Below are positions 1 to 4,668 of a stretch of 7,475 nt of DNA, piece after piece (position 1 is the first letter of the stretch; every line of letters starts with the position of its first letter). Source of the DNA: Nitrospirota bacterium (GTDB lineage Bacteria > Nitrospirota > Thermodesulfovibrionia > Thermodesulfovibrionales > SM23-35). Location: contig JAGSYM010000046.1 of NCBI GenBank assembly GCA_018262395.1, positions 1-7,475 on the forward strand, read 5' to 3'. The notes under the pieces were generated by a model, which saw only the letters and a program-made list of their open reading frames with translations, was not told where the DNA came from and made no database searches. Made by a program: the position numbers and the translations under genes.

Positions 1-947
1 TTCAGTGTCGGTGATCCGATGAGGCATCCCCGTGCTTTCCAGAACTCTTTCACGGCCAGGCTGATAGGACTTGCTCTGAGTTTCACGATTTTGACATCAA
101 CCCCTTCATCTTTGATGCCCTGCATAAGGGGAAGACTCATATGTTCTGTACTGTGCCACATCGTGTCATAAATGATAACAATTCTGAGATCTGCCTTCCC
201 ATTAGCCATATCAAGGTACATATTAATGATTTTGGAAGGGTCTTTTCTCCATATAATCCCGTGATCCGGAGCAATCATGTCGATTTCAAGACCCAACTTC
301 TGAATTTCTGCGAATTTGTTTTTTATGAGGGTCCCAAACGGCATGAGGATGTTGGCATAATACTCTTTGACAGCGTCCTCTAATTCCGATGATGAAAAGC
401 AGTTCATGAACTCATCATCGAATCGGGCTGCGGAAGCATAATGCTGTCCAAATGCATCCTGGCTTATGAGAAGTTTATCCTCCTTAATATAAGTCATCAT
501 CGAATCAGGCCAGTGAAGCATCGGGGTTTCGAGGAAAAGGAGCGTTCTTTTGCCGATATTGACTGTATCACCGGTCTTAACAATCTTCATGTCCCATTTC
601 GATGTATCAAAAAAACGGTCAATCCCCTTCTTCCCCCGCTCAGAGATATAAATTGTCGCATCCGGTGCAAGATGCATAATTTCACCAATACTGGTAACAT
701 GGTCATTTTCGATGTGGTTGATCACGATGTTTTTGAGCTTTGATGGATCTATGAGACTCCTGATATTCCCGATGGTAACATCCGAGAAATCATGTTTCAC
801 CGTGTCAAAAAGGGTTATCTGTTCATCAAGAACGAGGTAATTATTGTATGTCGTACCGTTCGGCGTAACATAACCGTGGAAATCCCTCACCGCCCAGTCG
901 ATTGCACCAACCCAGTAAATATCAGGTTTTATCTCCACTGCTTTCAT
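1..947 (-). CDS. fprA: Flavodiiron protein (O2/NO reductase), 3' end cut by window edge
   Basis: This frame is open from the ATG at 947 to the window edge (315 codons seen; the family is usually about 400). Residues 1-250 form a metallo-beta-lactamase-like domain carrying the complete diiron ligand set: H78-x-E80-x-D82-H83, H145, D164 and H229. From residue 254 a flavodoxin-like FMN domain begins (RIVIIYDTMWHSTEHM), and its C-terminal half lies outside the window. Flavodiiron proteins are cytoplasmic enzymes of anaerobes that reduce O2 to water, or NO to N2O, with electrons from rubredoxin or a similar carrier; which substrate applies here cannot be told from sequence. A strong ribosome site (AGGAGGT, 951-957) lies 3 bases before the ATG. 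The gene starts 11 bases after the peroxiredoxin stop, so it is very likely the third gene of the perR operon. The short plus-strand ORFs inside it are shadows. Confidence 0.95.
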   Translation of the reverse strand, partial: MKAVEIKPDIYWVGAIDWAVRDFHGYVTPNGTTYNNYLVLDEQITLFDTVKHDFSDVTIGNIRSLIDPSKLKNIVINHIENDHVTSIGEIMHLAPDATIYISERGKKGIDRFFDTSKWDMKIVKTGDTVNIGKRTLLFLETPMLHWPDSMMTYIKEDKLLISQDAFGQHYASAARFDDEFMNCFSSSELEDAVKEYYANILMPFGTLIKNKFAEIQKLGLEIDMIAPDHGIIWRKDPSKIINMYLDMANGKADLRIVIIYDTMWHSTEHMSLPLMQGIKDEGVDVKIVKLRASPISLAVKEFWKARGCLIGSPTL

Positions 948-958
948 AGAACCTCCTG

Positions 959-1669
959 TTAGAATGCCATATCCGGTTTCCAGACCTGCCAAACCTTTCC
1001 GACAAGATTCGGCCCAGGCTTCAGGGTTACCTTGCCGGGCTGCCATCCGGAGGGGGTTGCTTCGCCGGTGGCTCTCACATGCTGGAATGCCTTAACCTGA
1101 CGAATCAGCTCGGCTACATTACGGCCAACCGGAGGCGTAAGGACTTCCATTGCCTGAATGATACCATCCGGGTCAATGATGCATCTACCCCTTATATCGA
1201 CTCCCGCGTCTTCATCGTAGATACCGTAAACACTTCCTATGCGACCTCCCGCGTCTGTCATCATCGGGAAAGGAATGCCGCCGGGAACCATTTTTGATAA
1301 TTCCTCTTCCTGCCATATTTTGTGAACAAAACGACTGTCAACGCTCATCGCCAGGAGCTGAACGCCAAGAGCCTTGAGTTCTTCATGTTTGACAGCAACT
1401 GCTGACAATTCGGTCGGTCAGACAAAGGTGAAGTCCCCGGGGTAAAAACAGAGCACGACCCACTGCCCTTTGTAGTCTGAAAGCTTTATGTTCTTGAACC
1501 CTCCATCGATAAAAGCACTTGCCTCAAAATCCGGAGCTGCTTTGCCAACTTTTGCAATCATTTTAACATCCTCCATTATCGTTTTTGGTTCAGCTTTTGC
1601 TGATGCTTCTGCTTCCGCAATGATAGGACCGCGCGACGGTTTGACACATGAGTCTTTTGGTTCAGCCAT
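959..1669 (-). CDS. Selenocysteine-containing peroxiredoxin (UGA read as Sec84), AhpC/Prx1 type
   Basis: One 236-residue protein is encoded if the in-frame UGA at 1418-1420 is read as selenocysteine. The sequence around it reads [14 protein letters not shown], so U84 falls exactly at the peroxidatic cysteine of the family motif PxxxTxxC (P77, T81). R160 in DIRGRC matches the conserved catalytic arginine, and the frame before and after the UGA forms one continuous peroxiredoxin fold. The start at 1669 is chosen because AGGAGG (1675-1680) lies 5 bases upstream; a longer reading frame would overlap perR. The N-terminal about 38 residues (charged, Ala/Glu-rich, with C8) form an extension before the fold. 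Peroxiredoxins reduce H2O2 and organic peroxides. The usual C-terminal resolving cysteine of 2-Cys members (GEVCP) is replaced by T205 in GEATPSGW, so another thiol or an external reductant must resolve the selenenic acid. The gene lies between perR (34-base gap) and the flavodiiron gene (11-base gap). Ordinary gene callers would split it in two. Confidence 0.92.
1389..1408 (-). promoter_or_regulatory. Bacterial SECIS-like hairpin after the Sec UGA
   Basis: Nine bases after the UGA the mRNA can fold as UUG-U-CAGC / AGUU / GCUG-U-CAA: a 4-bp upper stem, a U-U mismatch, a 3-bp lower stem and a small apical loop AGUU containing GU. The loop begins 17 bases after the UGA, as in the well-known E. 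coli fdhF element, and the unpaired U below a short stem and the GU loop are features bound by SelB. No folding program was run. The hairpin lies inside the coding sequence, as bacterial SECIS elements must. Confidence 0.75.
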
Positions 1670-1703
1670 CTCTGCCTCCTTTTTTTCAGTGTATAGTTTG
1701 GGT

Positions 1704-2108
1704 TTAAAGATTGCGTTTACATTCTGGGCAAACGCCGTAAAATTCAATATGGTTACCCATAAGCTCAAATCCCCTTTTCTTCTCATTGGGGATATGAAGA
1801 CTGTAATCCATATGGATATCAATGATCTTTTTGCACCGGATACAGATGAGATGGTGATGAGGTTCGATACTCGGATCAAATCTTTTTTTTGCAGGATCGA
1901 TGGTTAGCTCAAGGATTTTACCGTTCTTTCTCAGTGTCTCAAGCGTGTTATATACTGTTGCCAAAGACATGGTAGAAAACCTTTTTCTGATTTCCTTATA
2001 TATGGTTTCTGCTGATGGGTGATCGCAATTGTCCTTCAGATAATCGAGTATCGCAAGCCTCTGCGGGGTCAGTTTGAATTTAGTATCTTTTTTATTTTCT
2101 CTAATCAT
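1704..2108 (-). CDS. perR: PerR-type peroxide-sensing repressor (Fur family)
   Basis: A 134-residue Fur-family regulator. Residues 12-65 are the winged-helix DNA-binding domain ([12 protein letters not shown], then [11 protein letters not shown] as recognition helix). Structural zinc ligands are the two pairs C89/C92 and C127/C130. The regulatory metal site fits B. subtilis PerR in spacing: H30, D78 (in KRFD), H84, H86 and D97 correspond to H37, D85, H91, H93 and D104. The aspartate in the RFD position is the residue that distinguishes PerR from Fur. In PerR, Fe-bound histidines are oxidised by H2O2, releasing DNA. The first gene of an operon with the selenocysteine peroxiredoxin and the flavodiiron gene, it probably represses this operon through the palindrome at 2114-2128. 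No Shine-Dalgarno sequence precedes the ATG and the inferred leader is only about 7 bases. Fur or Zur is a less likely alternative. Confidence 0.93.
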   Translation of the reverse strand: MIRENKKDTKFKLTPQRLAILDYLKDNCDHPSAETIYKEIRKRFSTMSLATVYNTLETLRKNGKILELTIDPAKKRFDPSIEPHHHLICIRCKKIIDIHMDYSLHIPNEKKRGFELMGNHIEFYGVCPECKRNL

Positions 2109-2113
2109 ATAAT

Positions 2114-2151
2114 TTAGAATAATTCTAATTTAATAATTATTATTATGTCAA
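2114..2151 (-). promoter_or_regulatory. perR operon promoter with overlapping Per-box-like operator
   Basis: On the minus strand a perfect -35 TTGACA (2146-2151) is followed after 18 bases by the -10 TAGAAT (2122-2127), placing the transcript start near 2115, about 7 bases before the perR ATG. The -10 is covered by a perfect 7-1-7 palindrome at 2114-2128 (TTAGAAT-A-ATTCTAA), close to the Bacillus Per box TTATAATNATTATAA. A second 12-bp palindrome (TAATAATTATTA, 2131-2142) lies in the spacer. Binding here would block RNA polymerase, so autorepression relieved by peroxide is inferred. Confidence 0.75.
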
Positions 2152-2177
2152 TGGAATTTTTGTCACTAACCTAACTC

Positions 2178-2360
2178 ACATTATTCATAAACTGGACGGC
2201 AGATATTGTATGTGAGCGGATTTTTTGCCGATAGTCCCATAAAGTATCTTGAAGATAAAGAGGCAAAAGCTTTGGAGTCGCGAATCCCGAAAGCTTTCGG
2301 GATTGGGACGAGAATGAGCGAAAAACTGTATCTGCCGGTTTAAAAATTTATGAATGATGT
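2178..2360. repeat. 183-bp inverted-repeat element with internal palindrome (MITE-like)
   Basis: The ends are imperfect inverted repeats. Left ACATTATTCATAAA (2178-2191) faces TTTATGAATGATGT (2347-2360), with one mismatch in 14. Inside them CGGCAGATA (2197-2205) faces TATCTGCCG (2329-2337). The interior holds a perfect 22-bp palindrome at 2283-2304 (AATCCCGAAAG and its complement). No transposase and no clear target-site duplication were seen. It fills the gap between the radical SAM gene stop at 2373 and the perR promoter. A plus-strand frame from a GTG at 2212 to 2343 stays open for 43 codons but has no visible ribosome site. Either a small non-autonomous mobile element or a structured RNA is possible. 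Confidence 0.55.
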
Positions 2361-2372
2361 CAGCTAAAATCC

Positions 2373-3359
2373 CTATCCCGGATTATTCATGCGGCATCGT
2401 GGGTCGGGTGCATCAAGGTTCCGGTAAAAGAAATAACTGTGGGCCGGACATCCACCACTGCATGATTGAAAATAAGTGCACTGTATGGCTTTGCACACAT
2501 TACCCTTGCATTGTCTGAATCTTTGCAAGATTGGATGATTCCGGATTGTTTCGAATTCATCTCTTAGAATATTGCCGAGACGAAATTCCTTGAATCCCGC
2601 AAGCAGATTACAGGGAAAGGTTGAACCATCAGGCAGCACGGCAAGCTTTGTGCATCCGGCATCACATCTTCCATAAGCAGTCCTCCCGCATTTATGGAAA
2701 CCGGATGCAGCTACAAATCCGATGTCGGGGATATCTCTCACATCTGATTTGAGCGCTGAAAAATAGCTCATAAAATCAGGAAATGATAAACATCCTGCGT
2801 GGTATTCCCAGCCGATACTATCTTCATGCAGGAGGAAGTATCGTTTTACGCCGCGTTCCCCGAGATAGTGAAGGAGGGCGTGAATCTCACTTTTGTTGGT
2901 ACGTGTCAAAACACTCTTGACGATAGGGGTTTTCCCTTCTTCCATGACTCTCCTGATCCCTTCAAGAACGAAACTGAAATTGTCTGACATAGTAATGGCA
3001 TTATGGGTGTCTGAGAAACCATGGAGAGAAAACCCTATGTTTAAAAACCGGGTCGGTATCTTCGCCAAAGCATGAACCATTTCGGGCAGGCTGCCATTCG
3101 TACTGATATTGACGGTAATGCCGGCCCCGGCAACATATTTGATGAAATCTTTCATATAGGGAACCAGCAGCGGCTCCCCGCCAAGAATGTCCAGTTCCAT
3201 GATGCCTTTACGCATGAGGGTCTCCAAAAGCCTAAAGGCCTCTCTCTCGCTCATGTCTTGTCTCATGTTTATGTCAGATATGCTCTGATTGAAACAAAAG
3301 CTGCATTTCTGGTTGCATCGCAGGGTGGGATAAAATTGTATAAAAGACGGGTGCGCCAT
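2373..3359 (-). CDS. Radical SAM/SPASM-like enzyme, substrate unknown
   Basis: A 328-residue radical SAM protein. The [4Fe-4S]/SAM motif is C15-x3-C19-x2-C22 (CNQKCSFC), followed by the SAM-binding GGEP at 60-63 and a conserved strand NISTNGS (84-90). The C-terminal third is rich in cysteines arranged as in SPASM domains that carry auxiliary Fe-S clusters: C224, C232, C236, C250 (with G-x4-C), C284, C289, C294, C300-x3-C304-x17-C322. SPASM enzymes include anaerobic sulfatase maturases and peptide (RiPP) modifying enzymes; no N-terminal recognition domain is present, so the substrate cannot be named. No obvious sulfatase or precursor peptide is adjacent. The ATG at 3359 lacks a Shine-Dalgarno sequence, but TATAAT (minus strand, 3365-3370) ends 5 bases before it, suggesting a leaderless mRNA. 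It is divergent from the rubrerythrin-like gene. Confidence 0.88.
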   Translation of the reverse strand: MAHPSFIQFYPTLRCNQKCSFCFNQSISDINMRQDMSEREAFRLLETLMRKGIMELDILGGEPLLVPYMKDFIKYVAGAGITVNISTNGSLPEMVHALAKIPTRFLNIGFSLHGFSDTHNAITMSDNFSFVLEGIRRVMEEGKTPIVKSVLTRTNKSEIHALLHYLGERGVKRYFLLHEDSIGWEYHAGCLSFPDFMSYFSALKSDVRDIPDIGFVAASGFHKCGRTAYGRCDAGCTKLAVLPDGSTFPCNLLAGFKEFRLGNILRDEFETIRNHPILQRFRQCKGNVCKAIQCTYFQSCSGGCPAHSYFFYRNLDAPDPRCRMNNPG

Positions 3360-3379
3360 TGTTTATTATAATAAACAAT
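3358..3379. promoter_or_regulatory. Perfect 22-bp palindrome at the radical SAM start (operator candidate)
   Basis: The half-site ATTGTTTATTA is followed directly by its exact complement TAATAAACAAT. It covers two bases of the minus-strand start codon and a TATAAT -10 hexamer, so a bound protein would block transcription of the radical SAM gene. It could also influence the divergent rubrerythrin-like gene starting 78 bases away. It is AT-rich like Fur-family sites but has an even centre and differs from the perR palindrome; the regulator is unknown. Confidence 0.6.
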
Positions 3380-3456
3380 AGCATCATTGATTTGATTAAC
3401 GTTCCCTAAAAGAATTAAACTGAATACATACCTTAACAGACCGACAGGAGGAGCAT

Positions 3457-3957
3457 ATGAACGCTATTGAAATCGCAATAAAAATGGAAAAGGATGCAAT
3501 AGATTTCTATTCGAAGGCTGCAGAGAAAACATCGCATCCCGCAGGTAAAAAAATGTTTCAGTCAATAACAGAGGATGAAAAGAGGCATCTCAAGATGCTT
3601 TCCCAGATATTCAAAGAACTTGATATCAAGATGGACGACGTCAGCCCGATGAGAAATATGCAGACAATTTTTGAGTCCATGAAGAATTCAATGATGGAGC
3701 GGGTCATGGCGACACAGGATGAACTCGAGGCTTTCAAGATAGCCATGCAGATGGAACAGGAAGGTGTAGCGTTCTACAAACGGGTTGAAACAGAGACGAG
3801 GAAGGAAAAAGAGAAGGCCCTCTTTGAAAGGCTGATCAAAGAAGAGCAACAACATTATGATATTTTTGCAAACACATATAATTTTATGAACGACACAGGC
3901 AACTGGTTTATGTGGGAAGAGCACAGCATTGTTGATGGGGGTACACCGTGGGCGTAA
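3457..3957 (+). CDS. Rubrerythrin-like diiron ferritin-fold protein (no rubredoxin domain)
   Basis: A 166-residue four-helix-bundle protein with two internal halves. Each half carries a diiron-type glutamate and an ExxH motif: E11 (KMEKDAIDFY), E41-x2-H44 (EDEKRH), E100 (QMEQEGVAFY) and E130-x2-H133 (EEQQHY). These are the ligands expected of a rubrerythrin/ferritin-like di-iron centre. The C-terminal CxxC-type rubredoxin domain of classical rubrerythrin is missing; the tail (143-166) is Trp- and acid-rich with no cysteine. Members reduce H2O2 or bind iron in anaerobes, using ferredoxin or rubredoxin as reductant, and a ferredoxin gene lies 156 bases downstream. AGGAGG (3446-3451) lies 5 bases before the ATG. 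Role in peroxide detoxification is inferred from fold and from the perR operon nearby; the exact activity is unknown. Confidence 0.9.
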   Translation: MNAIEIAIKMEKDAIDFYSKAAEKTSHPAGKKMFQSITEDEKRHLKMLSQIFKELDIKMDDVSPMRNMQTIFESMKNSMMERVMATQDELEAFKIAMQMEQEGVAFYKRVETETRKEKEKALFERLIKEEQQHYDIFANTYNFMNDTGNWFMWEEHSIVDGGTPWA

Positions 3958-3960
3958 TTC

Positions 3961-3997
3961 AGTAGGTAATAGATAGTAGGTAGGAAACAGGAAACAG
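3961..3997. repeat. Short degenerate tandem repeats
   Basis: AGTAGGTA occurs twice (3961-3968, 3975-3982) and AGGAAAC occurs twice directly in tandem (3982-3988, 3989-3995). They begin three bases after the rubrerythrin-like stop codon. No function is apparent; slippage products or remnants of a dispersed low-complexity repeat are likely. Confidence 0.6.
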
Positions 3998-4049
3998 AAA
4001 TTATTGCATTCTTATGATAATGGTAAAATAAATTATGTATAGTTAGTTT

Positions 4050-4079
4050 CCCCGACTCCTCTTGGGGTATAAAGAGGAG
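4050..4079 (+). promoter_or_regulatory. Hairpin / possible H-type pseudoknot in the ferredoxin leader
   Basis: An exact 8-bp stem CTCCTCTT (4056-4063) with AAGAGGAG (4072-4079) encloses the loop GGGGTATA. The loop GGGG (4064-4067) can also pair with CCCC at 4050-4053, giving a classical pseudoknot order with a 2-base and a 4-base connecting loop. CTCCT resembles an anti-Shine-Dalgarno sequence and could instead pair with the AGGAG of the ferredoxin ribosome site (4101-4106). A translational switch or an mRNA-stabilising element is possible; it matches no riboswitch class I can name. Confidence 0.4.
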
Positions 4080-4113
4080 AATTTCAACACTTTATGCGTA
4101 AGGAGGAAAGAGT

Positions 4114-4299
4114 ATGCCAAAGCCGGTAGTGAATGAGGATGCATGTGAAGGGTGCGGCACATGCGAAGAGATGTGTCCTGAGGTATTCAAAGTCGAAGAC
4201 GACGGGAAGGCTCATGTCATAGGCCCCGATAAATGCAATACCTGCAACTGTCAGGAGGCCGCTGATACCTGCCCTGTTCAAGCCATAACGATCGAATAA
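4114..4299 (+). CDS. [4Fe-4S] ferredoxin, single-cluster type
   Basis: A 61-residue acidic ferredoxin close in layout to Thermotoga-type single-cluster ferredoxins. The cluster ligands are C11-x2-C14-x2-C17 (CEGCGTC) and C53 followed by proline (TCPVQAI). C21 and C46 sit near the positions of the disulfide pair of that family. C41 and C44 are additional, giving eight cysteines, but the second half (CNTCNC-x6-C) does not follow the regular CxxCxxCxxxC second-cluster motif, so one cluster is expected. It is a cytoplasmic low-potential electron carrier; it could feed the neighbouring rubrerythrin-like protein or the radical SAM enzymes, which is inference. AGGAGG (4101-4106) lies 7 bases before the ATG, and a strong terminator follows the stop. 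Confidence 0.95.
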   Translation: MPKPVVNEDACEGCGTCEEMCPEVFKVEDDGKAHVIGPDKCNTCNCQEAADTCPVQAITIE

Positions 4300-4310
4300 T
4301 ACCCAACTCT

Positions 4311-4346
4311 AAAAAGAAAGGCTGGGATAAACCAGCCTTTCTTTTT
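4311..4346. terminator. Rho-independent terminator, probably bidirectional
   Basis: A perfect 15-bp stem (AAAAAGAAAGGCTGG with its complement) closes the 6-base loop GATAAA. The 3' arm ends in CTTTCTTTTT followed by GTTTCTT, 11 bases after the ferredoxin stop. Because the 5' arm begins with A-rich sequence, it would also end minus-strand transcripts coming from the peptide/radical SAM side. The stretch 4347-4511 beyond it holds nothing I can support. Confidence 0.92.
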
Positions 4347-4511
4347 GTTTCTTACACTCGTTCTGATCACAGAAGCATGTAAACCAATGAATGTGCAAAC
4401 ATTGTTCAAAAAATTCCTTAACTCGATGATTTGATAAAAATATCTTTCTTCGCTCTCTGTACAATAATATTTAACCAACCATCAGTAAAAGGTACACTAT
4501 GGTATCGAAAA

Positions 4512-4556
4512 CTAATTTTTCTCACAACATCTGCACTTTTCACATGCATTTTCAGG
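4512..4556 (-). other. Cys-rich in-frame extension after the peptide's UAA stop
   Basis: Fifteen in-frame codons (fourteen residues plus UAG) follow the UAA and read PENACEKCRCCEKN, with four cysteines in seven positions, like a continuation of the peptide core. No start codon in this frame lies between the two stops, so it cannot be translated alone. Either the UAA is a recent mutation of a sense or UGA codon, or the similarity in composition is chance. A hairpin with a GU-containing loop (UGCAU-GUGAAAA-GUGCA, 4532-4548) lies 8 bases after the UAA. Confidence 0.4.
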
Positions 4557-4619
4557 TTAGCAGGAACTCTTGCATTTGCAGGTTGTTGAAACCCTTTTTG
4601 AAACCTTTTTAATTGTCAT
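4557..4619 (-). CDS. Cys-rich 20-residue peptide, candidate radical SAM-modified precursor
   Basis: A tiny ORF lies downstream of the radical SAM maturase on the same strand, 49 bases after its stop. The peptide has a basic N-terminal half (MTIKKVSKRV) and a Cys-rich end (STTCKCKSSC) with C14, C16 and C20. A purine-rich GGGGGTG stretch lies about 6 bases before the ATG. Size, position next to a RiPP-type maturase with a recognition domain, and the leader-like plus Cys-rich core layout suggest that it is the maturase substrate; this is inference. The same frame continues after the UAA stop (4557-4559) with the 14 residues PENACEKCRCCEKN up to a UAG at 4512-4514, so the intact form may be about 34 residues. 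It was not assigned to a known precursor family. Confidence 0.55.
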   Translation of the reverse strand: MTIKKVSKRVSTTCKCKSSC

Positions 4620-4644
4620 ATAAGACACCCCCTTTCGTAGAGCA

Positions 4645-4665
4645 ATCCGGGCTTCATGTCCGGAT
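4645..4665 (-). promoter_or_regulatory. Small hairpin between the maturase and the peptide
   Basis: ATCCGG and CCGGAT form an exact 6-bp stem with a 9-base loop, 3 bases after the radical SAM stop codon and before the peptide's ribosome site. It has no U-run, so it is not a terminator; it could protect an mRNA end and let the peptide be made in excess of the enzyme. Function is inferred only. Confidence 0.35.
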
Positions 4666-4668
4666 ATT

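Noticed and set aside
141..743. Two plus-strand ORFs inside the flavodiiron gene
   Set aside because: They are antisense shadows of a complete conserved enzyme frame and resemble nothing themselves.
959..1408. Separate short gene for the C-terminal peroxiredoxin half, starting at an internal AUG-like codon
   Set aside because: It starts only ten bases after the UGA in the same frame, at a TTG, with no ribosome site, and it lacks the catalytic residue. The two halves join into one normal peroxiredoxin.
1670..1879. Upstream extension of the peroxiredoxin reading frame into perR
   Set aside because: It overlaps the well-supported perR frame, and AGGAGG right before 1669 fixes the start there.
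2212..2343. 43-codon plus-strand frame starting at GTG inside the inverted-repeat element
   Set aside because: It has no ribosome site, runs through the 22-bp palindrome, and could be open by chance. It is noted within the repeat but not called as a gene.
4114..4299. Two-cluster (2[4Fe-4S]) ferredoxin
   Set aside because: Eight cysteines are present, but the second group CNTCNC-x6-C does not have the CxxCxxCxxxC spacing, and the overall layout matches single-cluster ferredoxins.
4278..4478. Minus-strand ORF of 66 codons across the ferredoxin terminator
   Set aside because: It covers a perfect terminator stem and the ferredoxin end, has no ribosome site and no recognisable domain.
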